From Drosophila miranda (taxonomy: Eukaryota > Arthropoda > Insecta > Diptera > Drosophilidae), in contig NC_046673.1 in assembly GCF_003369915.1 (NCBI RefSeq), positions 21,753,718 to 21,817,717 on the forward strand: a stretch of 64,000 bases of DNA, given 5' to 3'. Of this stretch, positions 46,841 to 60,889 are shown in pieces (positions within the stretch are counted from its first letter, which is position 1; each line of letters starts with the position of its first letter). A program made the translations under genes and the position numbers. A model generated the notes under the pieces. It was not told the origin of the DNA, did not search any database, and saw nothing but the letters and a program-made list of their open reading frames with translations.

Positions 46841-48616
46841 ACAAGCACACAGCCCCAGGCTTCTTTCTTCTTGAAATTTCTTGAAGCATGACAAAAGACG
46901 CACCCAACTAGAATGAATATTTTTATAGATACATACATAAATGCAAATGAATTGAAAATTATAATTTGTCAAAGTTGTTTCGTTGATTGTTTTTTTTTGT
47001 TTTGTTTGATAAATAAATATCAAATTAAATGAATTTTTCATGTTCTTTTTTTTGGTGTTAAATTATGCAAAATTATATGCAAAGGAGAGGAAATACTCGT
47101 GCAAAAATTGAATCAAAATCAAATAAAATGTCACACTGGATGTCCTTTAAAGGTGGCAGCAAAGGGATAATCAATGGATGAGGGCTTTCCTTTTTTGTTT
47201 GTTTTTGTTTTTGACCTAACAAGTGGGTCAATGGATGGGAAAATGCACATGTGTACACACACACAAACACAGAGGGAAAACAAGAAAACAAGAAAAAAGG
47301 AAATTCATTTGGGGGCGGAGGCATGCAAAACCGGAAACCGGAAAGAAAACACACACAAAATTGTAGGTCCAAAAAAACGTAAAGATTTTACCTCCAACGA
47401 GGAATCGGCCATCTCTTTCTGACTTCCCTTCTTGTCTTCCCTCTCTTTTGCCCTCTCCTTTTCTCTTTCTTTCTTTCTTTCTTTCTCTGTGTTTGTGTGT
47501 CTCCTTCGTCGTGGCTTCATTCATGGAAATGCAAATATTTCGCGCGTTTGTTAACATTTTATCTAACGGCATTTACTGCGCAACAATTCCAGCCTTCTGT
47601 CTCTCTCTCGCTCTCTCTCTGTCTTCCTCTGTGTTCCTGCTTCCTGGCATTCCACCCATCCCCAACCCCGCTGTCGCTCTGTCGCTATCGTTTTTGGTGT
47701 GGCCCCTCAAACATTGCGTATGTATACACAGAAGGAGGCAGGACGAAGGACGAAGGACGAAGCGAAGCGCAAGTTTTCGCCGGCAGGAAGTTTGCCTTTC
47801 CTTCTCTCTGTCTCTCTCTTTCCTTGTTTGTGTGTGTGTGTAACTGCCGAAATATATTGATTTTCCCTATTCCCTGTTTTTCCTTTTCTCCTTTTTTTTT
47901 GTTGTATTAAACATTTCCTTTTGGCGCTCGCTCCCCCGCACTTTTTGCCCTTTTGTTGTCTGCAGAATTTTGTTGCTTTTGCCATTGCCATATATACAGG
48001 CGAGACGACTTCCCATTTTTGTTGTTGTTTCTTCAGTTTCTGTTTCTCAACATCATCTTCCGCTTCTTGTGCCACATCTTCCCCACTTCTTGGGCTTCCG
48101 CTTCTTGTGCTTGTGCTCCGCCTTCCCGTCTCTGCTTCTTTTTGTGGCCAAGGAACCCGAAAAAATGCTCACCGGCGTTATAAGGAGGCTAGAGCAAACT
48201 TATTATGATATGACACTCGACGGAGTACGAGTGTGTTTCGTATTTTTCCAGAGGATACAGAAGAACATTGCTTGAGAATCAGAAAAGTATGGCTCGGCTG
48301 TCCCTGGGCTCTTTAAACAGAGTCTAGAGGAATAATATCCCCAGTATCCAGTACCTAGACTCCAGGCTCTGTCCGAAGTTCTACCAGACAATCTCTATCT
48401 ACCTCTTCCAGTGTTGCTTAGCCCACAGGCAATTGTTGACTCTTAGATCTGTGGCAATGCGACTTTGTTAAGCCACAAAAACTCTCCAAGGGTATATGGA
48501 CTTTGGTGCGCCAAAAGTTTAAAATTTGTTATTTTTTGTAGTCTTTTTTTTGCTGCCCTCTTTTTAGCGTGTGTGCTGCAGCAGGAGCAGCTTTCTGCAT
48601 AGTTGAGGGACTTCCC

Positions 48617-48617
<1 letters not shown>

Positions 48618-48656
<39 letters not shown>
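48618..48656. repeat. Run of 39 C
   Basis: An uninterrupted 39-C homopolymer. Runs of this length are unstable in cells and in sequencing, so the exact length is uncertain. The minus strand is a G run able to form G-quadruplexes. Confidence 0.9.
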
Positions 48657-48658
<2 letters not shown>

Positions 48659-49339
48659 TCGACCACGCCTCCAGCCGGCCCCTTGCCGGGTATCCCGCCC
48701 GCCCCCGCTTGACAGCCCTTGGCTTGCCGGCATTTGAAAGAAACATTTTGTGGGAGAAAACAAATTGAATTTGTCTGCCTGGGATTCCAAATGGTAGAAA
48801 AGTTTTCCTTTTCCTTTTTTTGTGTGTAAGAGAAAGAGAAACACCCAGCAAAAGAGAGAGAGAGGGAGGGAGAGGGGGAGAAAGCAGAGTGCTTAGTGTT
48901 GGGCCCAGGCTTCACTTTCAGGCGGGGTCGGTCTGCTGCCATTTTCCCCCTTGAGGGAACACAAAAACACAAAAAACAAAAACGCTCAAGGAAGCAAAAA
49001 GCAGAAATGGCTACAGGACACAAAAACACACGAGCACACGGACACACGGACACACACTGTTGTAAACACTCCCTATACCAACAGATATATCCTGTATATA
49101 TGTATGTGTGTGTGTGTGTGTGTGTGTGTGGGTGTATATTTTGCGGCTTAAAACTGTTTGCACAAATCTCTGGCTCAAAAAGAGAGAAGGATACCCTCGG
49201 CAGAAGAGAGGAGTGCTGTATTCGTGGAGCGGTATGTAACCAGAGATTTTTCCTCTATCCGGTGCAATGGAAATATTGAAAAATATTGAAATTCAAGTAG
49301 AAGTCTCAATGAGAGAGAGCTAGAGCTAGATATAGATGT

Positions 49340-50126
<787 letters not shown>

Positions 50127-50871
50127 AGGATTCAGTGATGTTAAAATATAGAAAATCCAAAGAATATTGCTGCGAAAAGCTACCTGGAAGATGGTCCCTC
50201 CCTAAAATTGAGATGTGTATCCATATCCATACGTTATCCACTTCTTGTGCACCACGCTATGGAACCTCTGGCTCTCCCCCAATACCAGATTGAAGAAAAC
50301 AATCACCATTAGCTGGCCCTTGCGCCTGATCTCTCTCGCCCAGTGTGGCTTAGCCGTCAAGAGAGTGAGTTTTCAGGGCATTTCATGGAGTGCAGGGTAT
50401 CGTCCAGCCCTACATTTGCCTCAATGGAAGGCAGGATGATGATAAGAGACATTCCAACAGGCACATACCGTGTGTTATATCAAAAATATTCATATTCATA
50501 TTCCATTCTTGTCAAAGTGAAAGTTCTTCACTCGAGCATTCCTCTTGTGTCAGCATTTAATTCAATTTTCTACTCTGATTATGTGCATACCTTTTCCATT
50601 TGGGTTGTGTGCATAAATATTCTCTGGGTATCACACACAGGAGCAGGACCTGGAGCAGGACCTCGAGCAGGGCAGGAGGCTTGGGTGTAGATACTAAGGG
50701 AGATACTCTGGAGTTTGAAATTGTACTCTCGACGAAGATTTGCCACAAATTCAATTGCAATAGAAAGCCAACTGTTGGTGAAAGCCAGGGCCAGGACTTT
50801 GCTTCGGAGGCCCTTTTGGGGCAGCACTGAGAGAAAAATGTTGAGGCTTTTGTCGTTGGATAAAACCACAT

Positions 50872-50918
50872 TCCCCTAAGCGAATGGAAGCATGCTTTTC
50901 CAACCCATTTTGTTCCAT
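50872..50918 (+). repeat. Two-box motif copy
   Basis: TTCCCCTAAGCGAATGGAAGC, then CCAACCCATTTTGTTCC. Preceded by ACCACA, as ACACAATG precedes the copy at 45572. Confidence 0.6.
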
Positions 50919-52149
50919 TAAAATCACTCGAATCAGAGACCTTTTTAGAGCCCAAGTGTATCTCTTTCTCTCTTGACTGCTCGCTCTCTCTCTCCCAGTG
51001 AGACTTTCGTATGTTGTCCTTTCGTCCTGTCTCACATTTTATTGCCTACTTTTTGGGGCGCACAGGAATTCCCTTTGTGCCGTTTCAATCAATCATTGCC
51101 TCAATCAATTCATTAAAAATCGATGTATTCTGCACCCTTCGGTGGCCCAAGAACTCCCTCAAAGGGATCATTGGGGTTAAGAGAAAGTAAAGGCAAAGGG
51201 AAAGGGAAATGGAAAGGCGGCACTCTGATTTTTCTATGCAGCAGCACATTACCCCCTGAATGCGATTTTTTCGCAGTAAATTAGGCAAATTAAAATTGCA
51301 AATTTCCCTTGCCCCCAAAGAAGCAGAGGCATGTGCCGTGTGCTGTGTCTTAATGCATATTTATGAAAGGTCCTTCCACCTATCGAAGCGAGGGACGGAT
51401 GCCTGGGGAGGGGGGGAGAGAGTCTTGATTATATTTGCATTCGCCCAAAAAAGGAAGCGAAAGAAAGAAAGAAAAAGCAGCATTTACCTAAGAGAGAGAG
51501 AAAGGAGAAGGCTTTCTAGCAGAAGAAGAAGTTGGAGCCGCAGAACAATAGAACAAAGTGGGGGGCAAATGGAGGAGGGGGGCAGAAGAAAGGAGCCAGG
51601 CGAAAGAAGGAGGAACCACGCAAAAGCAGACGACGTTGATTTATGTGTGTGGAAAAGGGGGAGCCAGAGAGACAGGGAGAGAGAGAGAGAGAGAGTGGAG
51701 TGTAGGGTCTAGGACTGCGCCATAATGTCCTTGAAAGGGATGTTGAAGTATATGCGTGTGTCTGTGTGTGTGTGTGTGTGTGTGTTCGTTTGTGGTACAG
51801 GTGTCCCATAGCCACTGGCAAAAGCCAAAGGAAATGGCATTTCCCATTAACATGGCGTCGTCACCCTCACCCTTGTGTTGCCCCTGCTGGACCCCCTCAT
51901 GGCCGGCGAATTGGACATCCTTTCATTCGTAATGCCCGGAACCCTTCTTTAATCCCTGCTTTAAGCCCAAACGAAAAATATGTGCCGCTAAATACACAGA
52001 AAAATTGGAAACGAAAAGAAAGAGGAAATCTTTTCCCCACATACTCGTCAGTAAATGGAATTTCCACTGAGATTGAGATCAGGAATTGCAAGGTCCATAA
52101 AAAGGAATTCCTGTGGAATATCTAAGCTTTAAAGAGTGTTTACTTGCCT

Positions 52150-52316
52150 TTTGTCTATTCTATCAATTAAATCGATTGATAAATCGATAAATAATACCGT
52201 ATTGCAACTATTACCTTTTCACAGATGTAGCTATCGTTTTTTATCGATTTAATATCGTTTATGTTTGAGTTTATTTCGATTTTTCATGGCGCCCTGTGCT
52301 ATCGTTATCGGAACAT
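52150..52316. promoter_or_regulatory. Cluster of ATCGAT/TTATCG words
   Basis: AAATCGATTGATAAATCGATAAATAATACC, then CTATCG, TTATCGATTTAATATCG and GCTATCGTTATCGG in 170 bp. It stands directly in front of the coding-like relic at 52318. Confidence 0.45.
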
Positions 52317-52317
52317 G

Positions 52318-52674
52318 AAAGAGAGCCTACAATCGGGTGCTCGGAAGTCCTTCCAGATCGATCCACATTCAATTACGGCTAATTCTAGAGCCATATGTGC
52401 CTCGACAAAAACGTTAAGATCTTCCGCTTTAGGTCTTTGGCATCCTTCCGGAATGGAAGGAACAGTTCAGAGTTCATATGCGAGAAGTTCCATCTGTATT
52501 TTGTGCCTTTCACTCGTCCAACGATCAGCACTGGAGGAGGAGCAGGTTCAAACGGAGCCAAAGGGAAGATGCAACGAGAACAGGATCGCCTACGTCGGAG
52601 TAGCGTGCCGTCTAGCCTGCGTCCAATGTTCAGAGATGTTTTAACATCAAACACGAATGAATTGCGGGCTTAAT
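52318..52674 (+). pseudogene. Coding-like relic A, paired with relic B at 57.2 kb
   Basis: GCCTACAATCGGGTGCTCGG and the following AAGTCCTTC.AGATC recur at 57192. Further on AAACGG..AAAGGGAA..CGAGAACAGGAT also matches 57437-57460. Frames change between the matching blocks: one reads QSGARKSFQID and ends ..NENRIAYVGVACR; another reads ISTGGGAGSNGAKGKMQREQD and ends at TAA 52671-52673. The pair looks like two diverged copies of a short basic protein gene. I do not recognise the family. Confidence 0.4.
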
Positions 52675-53579
52675 GTTTAATTTAAGATTTTATAGAGTGC
52701 AAATTTCAGACTGTCGCGACACTGCAATATGTCGTATAAGCCGATTATCCTTCCAGAAGTGGGTCCTGGGCCCTCTACTCGTTTCCCTTCAATGCCTTGG
52801 CTTTCGCGCAGTTAATCTTTCCTTTTCCCATTTGGGTAAATGCAAATTGTAGCCGTCTAAGCGATGGCAGCTGCCACTTGCAGAGGCACTCGTGCTTTCT
52901 GGAATCCCTGCCAAATCCTGTAGTCCTGCCGCTGCTGTTGCTGCTGATACTGCTGCTGTTTTTGCTGCTGCAAAATGTTAATTAATTTGAATTTCAACAT
53001 GACTCTGAGCACGGAGCGGGGCACGCAGGCACACACAATTTTTGCCATTGTTGCTGTTTCCGTTGCTGTGGAGAGGAGCACTTTTGGGGTCGTGAGAGCA
53101 GAGCTCCCATGGAAACTGCCAGAGAAAACTCGGGTGAAAACTGATGCAATGGCAAACTGATGCCGCCACCGACGCCGGAGTGGCCCCTGCCTGTCCCCCG
53201 CCTGTCCCCCGCCAGCCCCCTGCTGTCGAGTAGGAAATGCACTGGCAGTGTTGCGTGTAGTTGCTGTCGTTTCTGCCGCTTCTGTCGCTTATAACAATGA
53301 CACCAAATTACATCATTAATGGAAAATGAACAACAAAACAACAGACGATCCCCAGCACATTGGGGGAGTGGCAGAAGTGGCAGAAAAAGTGGCTGTTTGG
53401 AGATGTATTGCATCATGTCGCGCCCTGTTTTTGCCCTCTGTAGAAATGTATCTTTGGAGCTGGGGTTTCGTGCGAAACCCATTGAGGAAATGTATTTCAA
53501 GACGGAATGTGGCATGCTTCAATGGCACATGCTTCAATCTTTAAGCAGAAGATTTGTGTCCAGGAAAAGTTCCCATCAA

Positions 53580-53915
53580 AGCTACCAAGCCACACTGCGA
53601 GAGAGAGAAAGGGGTAATAATACTCACCCTGAACGGCTAAGCCACACTGGAAGTGAGTGCAAGTGTAAAAGAAGTTAGCCAATCGAAACGATAGTAAGGA
53701 AAGCAGCAAATCACACTAGGAGAGAGCTAGACGTGGAAAGAGAGACCCTCAACTGCTAGGCCACAATGGAGAAAGCGAAAATCAGCAGAGAGATCCATTA
53801 AAACCCACCCTGAATGGCTAAGCCACACTGAAAGAGAAAGAAACTGTTAGAGAGAGAGAGGGAGAGTGAAAGAGAGTTGAGGACCAACTGCAAAGCCACA
53901 CTGGAAGTGCTGATA
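53580..53915. repeat. Cluster of GGCTAAGCCACACTGGAAG words in GA-rich DNA
   Basis: Five related words: CCAAGCCACACTGCGAG (53588), CGGCTAAGCCACACTGGAAG (53634), TGCTAGGCCACAATGGAG (53755), TGGCTAAGCCACACTGAAAG (53814) and GCAAAGCCACACTGGAAG (53892). They are separated by GAGAGAGAAAG. Several are preceded by CCCTGAA or CTCAACT. The gap between them is irregular, 45-120 bp. Confidence 0.6.
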
Positions 53916-55057
53916 TGGCGCACCTGACGCTTCCCCATCTGGTAAGATGCTCCCATCTCTCTGGGAGAGAGAGAGAGAAATTCAGTCCCTGACTCTGAAC
54001 ATGAAATCTCCATTAAATGGTCTCCACAATCTCCACATCAAACTCTTAAGTAGAGCCAACAGAAAACAGATCCTCCGCTGCTCCTGTCGCTGCCACTTTA
54101 CTAATTTGCAATGACTTTTGCAACACTGGATGTGGCAAAAAATCACCGCCAACGGCTGAAAACTTTGCCGTGTGCTCTGAAACCAAAAACTTGTGCAACA
54201 AAGTTGTGCATTTCAGCAGAAAATCCCATTGGAAACTTTTGTATCGTGGAGGAGGCATCTTCTGCACTCACTTCCGTCTCGCCCTCTCTGCGAATTTCCA
54301 ACACTGGAAAGTAGTAGTAGTAGTTTTTTGCTCTACAAATTGGTCCTCAACTCTGTTTGCATTCTCCTTTATCAGAGCTCTGGCATCGCCATCGCCATCG
54401 TCGTCACAAACATCAAACAGAAAGCCATCACCATCCGCCGCAGAAAGCCATCAGAAAGTGTCAGCAGGTGAAATGTGTTTCTTTTTTATTCGCATTGAAA
54501 GGCAGAAAATGTGTCGGAATCTCTTGTGGTGGGCTGCCAGGAGGCTGTGCTGGTTGTTGGGTGTTGGATGTTGGGGTTGGTAAACAGCTTTTGGTTCAAC
54601 AAACTTCAATTAATGGCCCACCGCAGTATCGCAGCATCGCAGCACAGGCAGGGCTTTTGTTGTACCTTTGTTTGGGTTTGGCAAACTACTACACAAAAAT
54701 GGAGTACAAAAATCGAGCGAAAATGTGTAAAAAGTGTAATGGAAAAAAAGCAACCCAGCAAATAAACCAGATACCAGAAACCATAAACCAGACACATTCC
54801 TGGCCAGCACATCGAAGATTGAAATATTCTAATGGGGGGCAGGGAACACGGTTTGATATAGTTGTACATATATCGTTTTTTTAATAAACATTTACAGATT
54901 TAAGGTTGCATTTAGGTGTTGAAATTAGTTCTAAAGTGTTTCTGTCTCCCTGGGAGAGAGCTACGAGGAGGAGGTGGTGTTTTACGGACATCAGCATTGG
55001 ATTCTAAAAACATTTATGGTTCGATTTTCTCAAAGTTCTGTGGAAAATGCATATAAT

Positions 55058-55181
55058 ACATATATATTATTAATACATATATATATACATATTATATATA
55101 TACATATATATATATATACATATATATATACATATTATATATATACATATTATATATATATACATATATATTATAGCTTAA
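55058..55181. repeat. TA/CATATATA microsatellite
   Basis: ATATATACATAT words in long runs, flanked on the right by long T tracts up to 55450. Confidence 0.9.
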
Positions 55182-57191
55182 TTTCAATTTTTTTTTTTTT
55201 TGCCAAATTTGTACTTTTTTTGTTAATACTTTAAAGTGTATTTATATAAATTGTACTTTCAATTTTTTTTTTGTCGAAACAAAAATTTTTTTTTTTATAT
55301 ATAATTTGGTTCAATTTTTAAAAGTTATTCATATAAAATGTATTTTTGTTAAAACTTTAAATTGTTTGTTTTTGAAATTTTTTTTTTTGTGGAAAAACAC
55401 AAGTAATTTTAATTTTTTATTTTTTTTTAAATTATTATCTATTTTTTATTATTTTTCTTGTTTTTTTGTTTTTTATGCAATTTTTTGTATTCTAAGATAA
55501 ATTCCTTTAAAAAAAACTTCCTAAATTCTGCCAGTCCTATTGAATCTGCAATACGAGAGTACCCCTCTGGAAAGAGTAGGTCTAAACATAAACTTTGACG
55601 ACACTTATCCACAAGTGTCGACTGTCGTGGTGGTTGATGCTTATAACGAGCGCGAACTAAACCACTCACTATCCACCATCCAGATACCACACCACACCAC
55701 AGTTTATGGGAGGATGGGGAGGTGAATGGGGACTACCTTTCCATACCACAGTAAGTTATGGCTAACCCCAGCTCCCAGTTTAGGTCCATAGAAGCTGGCA
55801 GACAGGCGGGGAGGAGGCATTGGAGGTGGAGTTTTGTTGCAGATTTCTTTCTATATTTTTCATTCATTTTTCCCTAGTTTTCACTAGTCTTTTCTTTTCT
55901 TTTCCTTACATTATTTTGGCCCTATCTTTTCTTTACTTTTTTTTGCACTTCTTTTTCTTTTCTTTACTTTTTTTTGCACTTCTTTTTCTTTTCTTTACTT
56001 TTTTTTTGCTCTTCTTTTTCTTTTCTTTAGTTTATTTTGCTTTCCGCTTCCTCTTTTGTGCGTAAATATTTGCGTGGCTTAAAAATGTTCTGCCTTTTGA
56101 TGGGTGGATAGGGGGTTAGTGGTTTTAAAAAGCTTCAAAATGTACATATTCGAATATTGAATTTATTCGAGCATATTTTCGCATGCAGTTTTATTGAATT
56201 TTTGGCTGAATTTTCCAATATGTAGATTCTTGACATTGTTGCCGCTGTCGCCGCACTCCGTCGAGCGGTAACCATTTTGTGGTTCCATTTCCAAGATGCA
56301 TATTAAAAAAATATGGTGCATAAAGCTGTCGGATTTGGAAACTTTTATGTGTGGTGTGGCAGGCACTGGCTGTGGCTGGGGCTGGGGCTGCATAAAACTT
56401 GCAACAATGTTGTTGCGGCCATAAAGTTTTTAATTAAAATTGTGACACACATTTGTTTGATTCATTTCTCATGGTTGCAACTCTGGACAAATATTTACCG
56501 TAGCGGGCAACCCTCGAATTGGCGGATGGAACAATGGGAATGAAACAACAAACGAAAGAAAACATTGATTCACTTTGGGATTTGGGTCGCTGTTTTCTGA
56601 AAGGAGGCTCTGCCTTGGCACGAATCTGTCACGAGAAGGATTTAAAATCTTGATGTTTCTGTTGCCTCTCTCTCCCCCCCCCCCCTCCTCTCTCTCTCTC
56701 TTTAAATCCTTTAAGGATTGAGAGCTCATTCAGCTGGATTGGGGCTAAGGCCTTGCCACGTTTCGTTGCACACAGCAGCAGCAGAACAAGCAGCAAAGCG
56801 AACACTTGGGAAAAACGACAGGCAAATGCAAAGTGCAATTCGAAGTCGCTTAATTAAAAATGCCTCATGCTGCATGCCTCTTGCTGCATGCTGCATGCTG
56901 CAAACTTCTAATTAAGATTAAAATGCGGTTGTTCCTTGTGCGGCACTAGAAATACATATTTATGTATTGCAGAGCCAGAAGGAACGACGGAACGACGGGA
57001 ATCCAAAATATTTGGAATGTTTGGAACTGAACTGAAGTGATCCCAAAGCGAATGGCACAATGGAAACGAAATAGAAATTAAAAGATTGGAACGAGAAAAT
57101 GGAAACCAATAAAAAAATGAACAAAAGCACAGGAAAACGAATGGAATCCTTGTAGGATATAACACAATCCTCTTAAAGACGATTCTTCTTT

Positions 57192-57607
57192 GAAAATAAG
57201 AAAGCCTACAATCGGGTGCTCGGAAGTCCTTCTAGATCCAGATCAATTACAAAAAAGCTAAGACCTCTTTGGCATACTAGAAGAGCTTTTAAGTGGGGGA
57301 AGGACAGAATGGAAGGAACCATTTTATGTGCAGAGTCAGAAGAGTTCAGATTTCACATGCAAGAAGCTCCGTAGACCCTGATCGAGAAGCCCAAGATGAG
57401 GGTGGAGACGACATAGGATGAGGGTGGCCCCCAATAAACGGCAAAGGGAACGGGAACAGGATTTAAAAGAGCGTGTCCTTCCGCCCTCTACCGTGTTGGG
57501 AGTCTTTTTTTTCACAAAAAAGATAAAGCAACAGCGAAAGCGAGAACGAATCAAATCGATAAAAGCCGTGTATCGCCTGCCTTTAAGGAGCTGTTCTCTT
57601 CGCTGTT
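57192..57607 (+). pseudogene. Coding-like relic B, paired with relic A at 52.3 kb
   Basis: Opens with the same CCTACAATCGGGTGCTCGG, reading KAYNRVLGSPSRSRSITKK in one frame until a stop near 57375. Later MRVAPNKRQREREQDLKERV and a Lys/Arg-rich end follow in another frame. Compared with relic A it has many indels. It lacks an obvious start codon and splice structure. Confidence 0.4.
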
Positions 57608-59254
57608 AACCTGTAACCAGAAAATCCTAACTGACGTGGCCAAAAGAGAGTGAAGAAAGCAAATGCATGGGCATCGAACAGAAGCGCACACACAGCACTT
57701 AAGCAATTAAGGTTAATTCCCTGAGATGGGCATTCGACCAAATCCATTTATAATGCTAATTTATTGATTTTGTGTGTGTGTGTGTGTAAGTGAAGCAAAA
57801 TCGAATGAAAATCATTACAAGAACGATGGCCTTATGAGGTCTACCATTAGGTCTCTCTTCCTTGGTTCCTTAGTAGTGGTGACCCATACAAAATTTGAGC
57901 ACCATATTTCTGTGGTTTTTTAAGAGCTTTAAACCATTATTTCTTGATTATTAAGAACTTTAAACTTGTAGTTGCACGTTTTTAAATTGTATTTAGACAT
58001 AGTTCTATGATTCGCAAAAGTGGTGACCCCTAATTTGTTTTTCTATGTCGTTTTTTTAACAGTGAAAACCATAGAAACCCGATTATTAATAGGGGTAGCC
58101 TTTTGATGCTACATTGGTGACCCCAAATTCATTTTCTTGTCACATTGGTGACCCATAATTTTCGGTTCTAGCCATAAAAACCCCAATTTGCCAGAAGTAA
58201 ACGCAGATAATACACAGACAGTGATTGCCTGTGATGTGAATGGGATTTCAGATGATTGAGGCGATGACTGTTGCCTTGTAGGAACTCCAAATGCCATTTG
58301 TATGGTCATAGCATGCTCGTTGTTAACCGCACCGATGAAAAGAAAACGAAAAAACTCATACCGAAAGCAGATTCCCCCCCATTTCCGACCTGGAGTCCTG
58401 GCCCTGTCCACGCATGGCTGGGCATGGCAGGAAAAATGGCATAACAACGAGAGAGGGAGCCATATTCAGTGCAAAAGTTTGTTGCAAAATTTATTATATG
58501 CAGAAGAAGGGGGCATGGCCAGAACCCTTTCTCCCCGTTTTGGGGATGGCGAGGAAATTTGCTTCCATCTCCTCTCATTCTTGGCATTAAATATTGATTT
58601 TCTGTTTGGTATACATATGTGTGTATTCGCTCCGTGGCTCTGTTGTTACTGGGGGGAAAGCGCTCTCATGCCACATTTCGAGGCATAATTTATGCAATCT
58701 GCAAGACACACACACTTTTTGATGGCGCGGGGCTTGTGTACAATATAATCTAAAAAGCATTATTTGTGGAAAATTGCGCATGCATTTTATTAGCGACAGA
58801 AACAATTCCATAAATAGTTTGCAAATCATTTTACCGAACATTTGAAACATTTTCATGCCACTCGAAGCCCATCCCATCTGTCATGGCCAAACATTTATGG
58901 TTCATTAAATTCGCATTGTTGGAGAATGGCTTTCGATAGATAAATTGATAAAAGTGTTTTAATTAAACTGCTGTTGGCGATGATAACCCTCAATAAAATG
59001 AATTTCAATATTATTAACGGAGCGGAGCGGCGTGAGCATCCATTCGATAATGTTGAAAAGTGCGATGTAAATACAAGGGCGAAATATTTTATAATGAACG
59101 GAGAATCAACAGAAAATCTCCGCAAAGGATATGCCTGTGACAAGCGGAAAAATTCCTGCACGGAGTCAGGAATCAAAAATATTGTGCATTAATCGCACTG
59201 GTGGTAAAAAAGAGCCTATAAGGCTATAAAAAATAAGTGCTATCAAATAATGGG

Positions 59255-59545
59255 AGATTAATAATCGATAATCACATCAATGACTGAATTGTGTGATTAT
59301 CGATATTTATCTGTATTGCATCGAATATTGAATAGACTTCATTAAACTGTGAAAGCTTCTTGATCAACGTGAAAATAATTTAAATATCGATTAATAATCG
59401 ATTAAACGGAGTAATATCGATTACTAATCGATAACAATGGCTAATAATCGATATCTAAATACAATCGGAATATTTGAATACCTATCTTCTTCGTAACAAC
59501 TTTGCTTTTGAATGAATTTCGATTAATAATCGATAAACGCACTAT
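59255..59545. promoter_or_regulatory. Dense cluster of (TA)ATCGAT(A/T)A sites
   Basis: About ten ATCGAT or ATTATCGATA words within 290 bp, including TTAATAATCGATAATCAC (59260), GATTATCGATATTTATC (59295), ATATCGATTAATAATCGATTAAAC (59382), ATATCGATTACTAATCGATAAC (59412), TAATAATCGATATC (59441) and CGATTAATAATCGATAAACG (59520). The recurring form TAATNATCGAT suggests paired homeodomain plus ATCGAT (onecut/cut or DREF/BEAF-type) sites. Looks like a homotypic enhancer or border element in the Ptp10D intron. Confidence 0.5.
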
Positions 59546-60889
59546 TGTAGTGATTGTCCCTACTTTCTTTGTCACATCGATTCAGTCGTGGAACAACGCG
59601 CTACTCCACTTGAAGTGCATCCAGCAAACAAGCGAAATATTCAACATTTTCCCCCAAATGACTCCCCAATTGACGGGGTTCCAGGGGGCAGGGGGGGAAA
59701 TGCAACTGCAATTCGAATTGCAAAATGATTTCTCTTGACTTTACGTCTCATTAGGGATCTATCTCTCCCTCTCTGTTTCTGCTTCTGTCTCTGTCTCTGT
59801 CCCTCTTCCTGGGCGTATGCCTGCCTCATGGATGGCGGGGGTCTGTCTCCCTGTCCCCCATTCTGTGAGCAATTAACAAGATGGCGCCTGCCGTTCTTTG
59901 TTGGCAGAACTTTTCAATGCACACGCCACTTCCCAATGCAGCCAAAGGATGGGGGAAGGAGGCACAGACGGGAGCGGGGGAGGGGGGGACTACGCCTAGA
60001 CACGACATATCGTCCGCACACGCCATCACCTTTGGGCCTCCTTTTATATGCCCATTTGTCACAATATTTGCTGTGAAAGGCAACTAATAAATTCTCTTAC
60101 TGCACTGCCACACTTGTCTCCTTCGCGTCCCTGTCCCGACCATGTCCTGTCCTGTGCTGTGCTGTGCTGTGCTGTGCTTTCCTTTGCTGTGTCCTTCCCT
60201 CGTCACTGTCTGTTGATTGAGGTCCCGCTGCTCTACTTTGTACACCTACCGACAGCAAACAGTTCCCAGCCTGCACACACGACACGTTTTACACCGATGG
60301 TTTTTCCTGTTGTTGTATTTTACACACTTCTTGTGTATTTTGTTTTTGCATTCTCTGGCTGGCTCTCGACTGAAGCTAGAGAACACGTGCTACTCCCTCG
60401 AATCAAATGTTAGAAAACGTGGACACGTTGAAGGCTTAGATGTTGGTCCTATAAGAAAATAGGAAAATGGAAATACAAGTGTGGATCGGAGACGGTTAAA
60501 AAACGTCGCTGGAAATGGTATCGTGTCTTTTCCTCTCTTCTAGTGGCACTCCCTTCAGTGCTTTTCCTCCTAGCCTCCTTATTTTCATCACTGCTTTTCT
60601 CTCCCCGCTTTTGTCTGCTCCTCCGCTTCCTCTACTGCTTTTCTCCCCGCTCCTTCGCTTCCTCCACTACTTTTCTCCCTGCTCCTCCGCTCCCTCTAAT
60701 ACATTTCTCTCCTGCTTTGCTCCGACAGTCTCGACTTCACTTTGACTGAAAGTTTTCAATGCATACACATGTCAACAGGGTAAAAGTTTCCATTGGTAAA
60801 TTGCCTCGCCAAAGGCACTCTTCTCTCTCTTCATTGCTTCCCCAGAACCTAAAGTCGTCCCACTGTGCCCACCCTGTCGCCGGCCCTCT

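Noticed and set aside
54170..54884. Overlapping plus-strand ORFs of 137-175 codons near 54.2-54.9 kb
   Set aside because: No conserved segment, frames overlap with equal support, and no splice structure fits; treated as chance ORFs in the intron.
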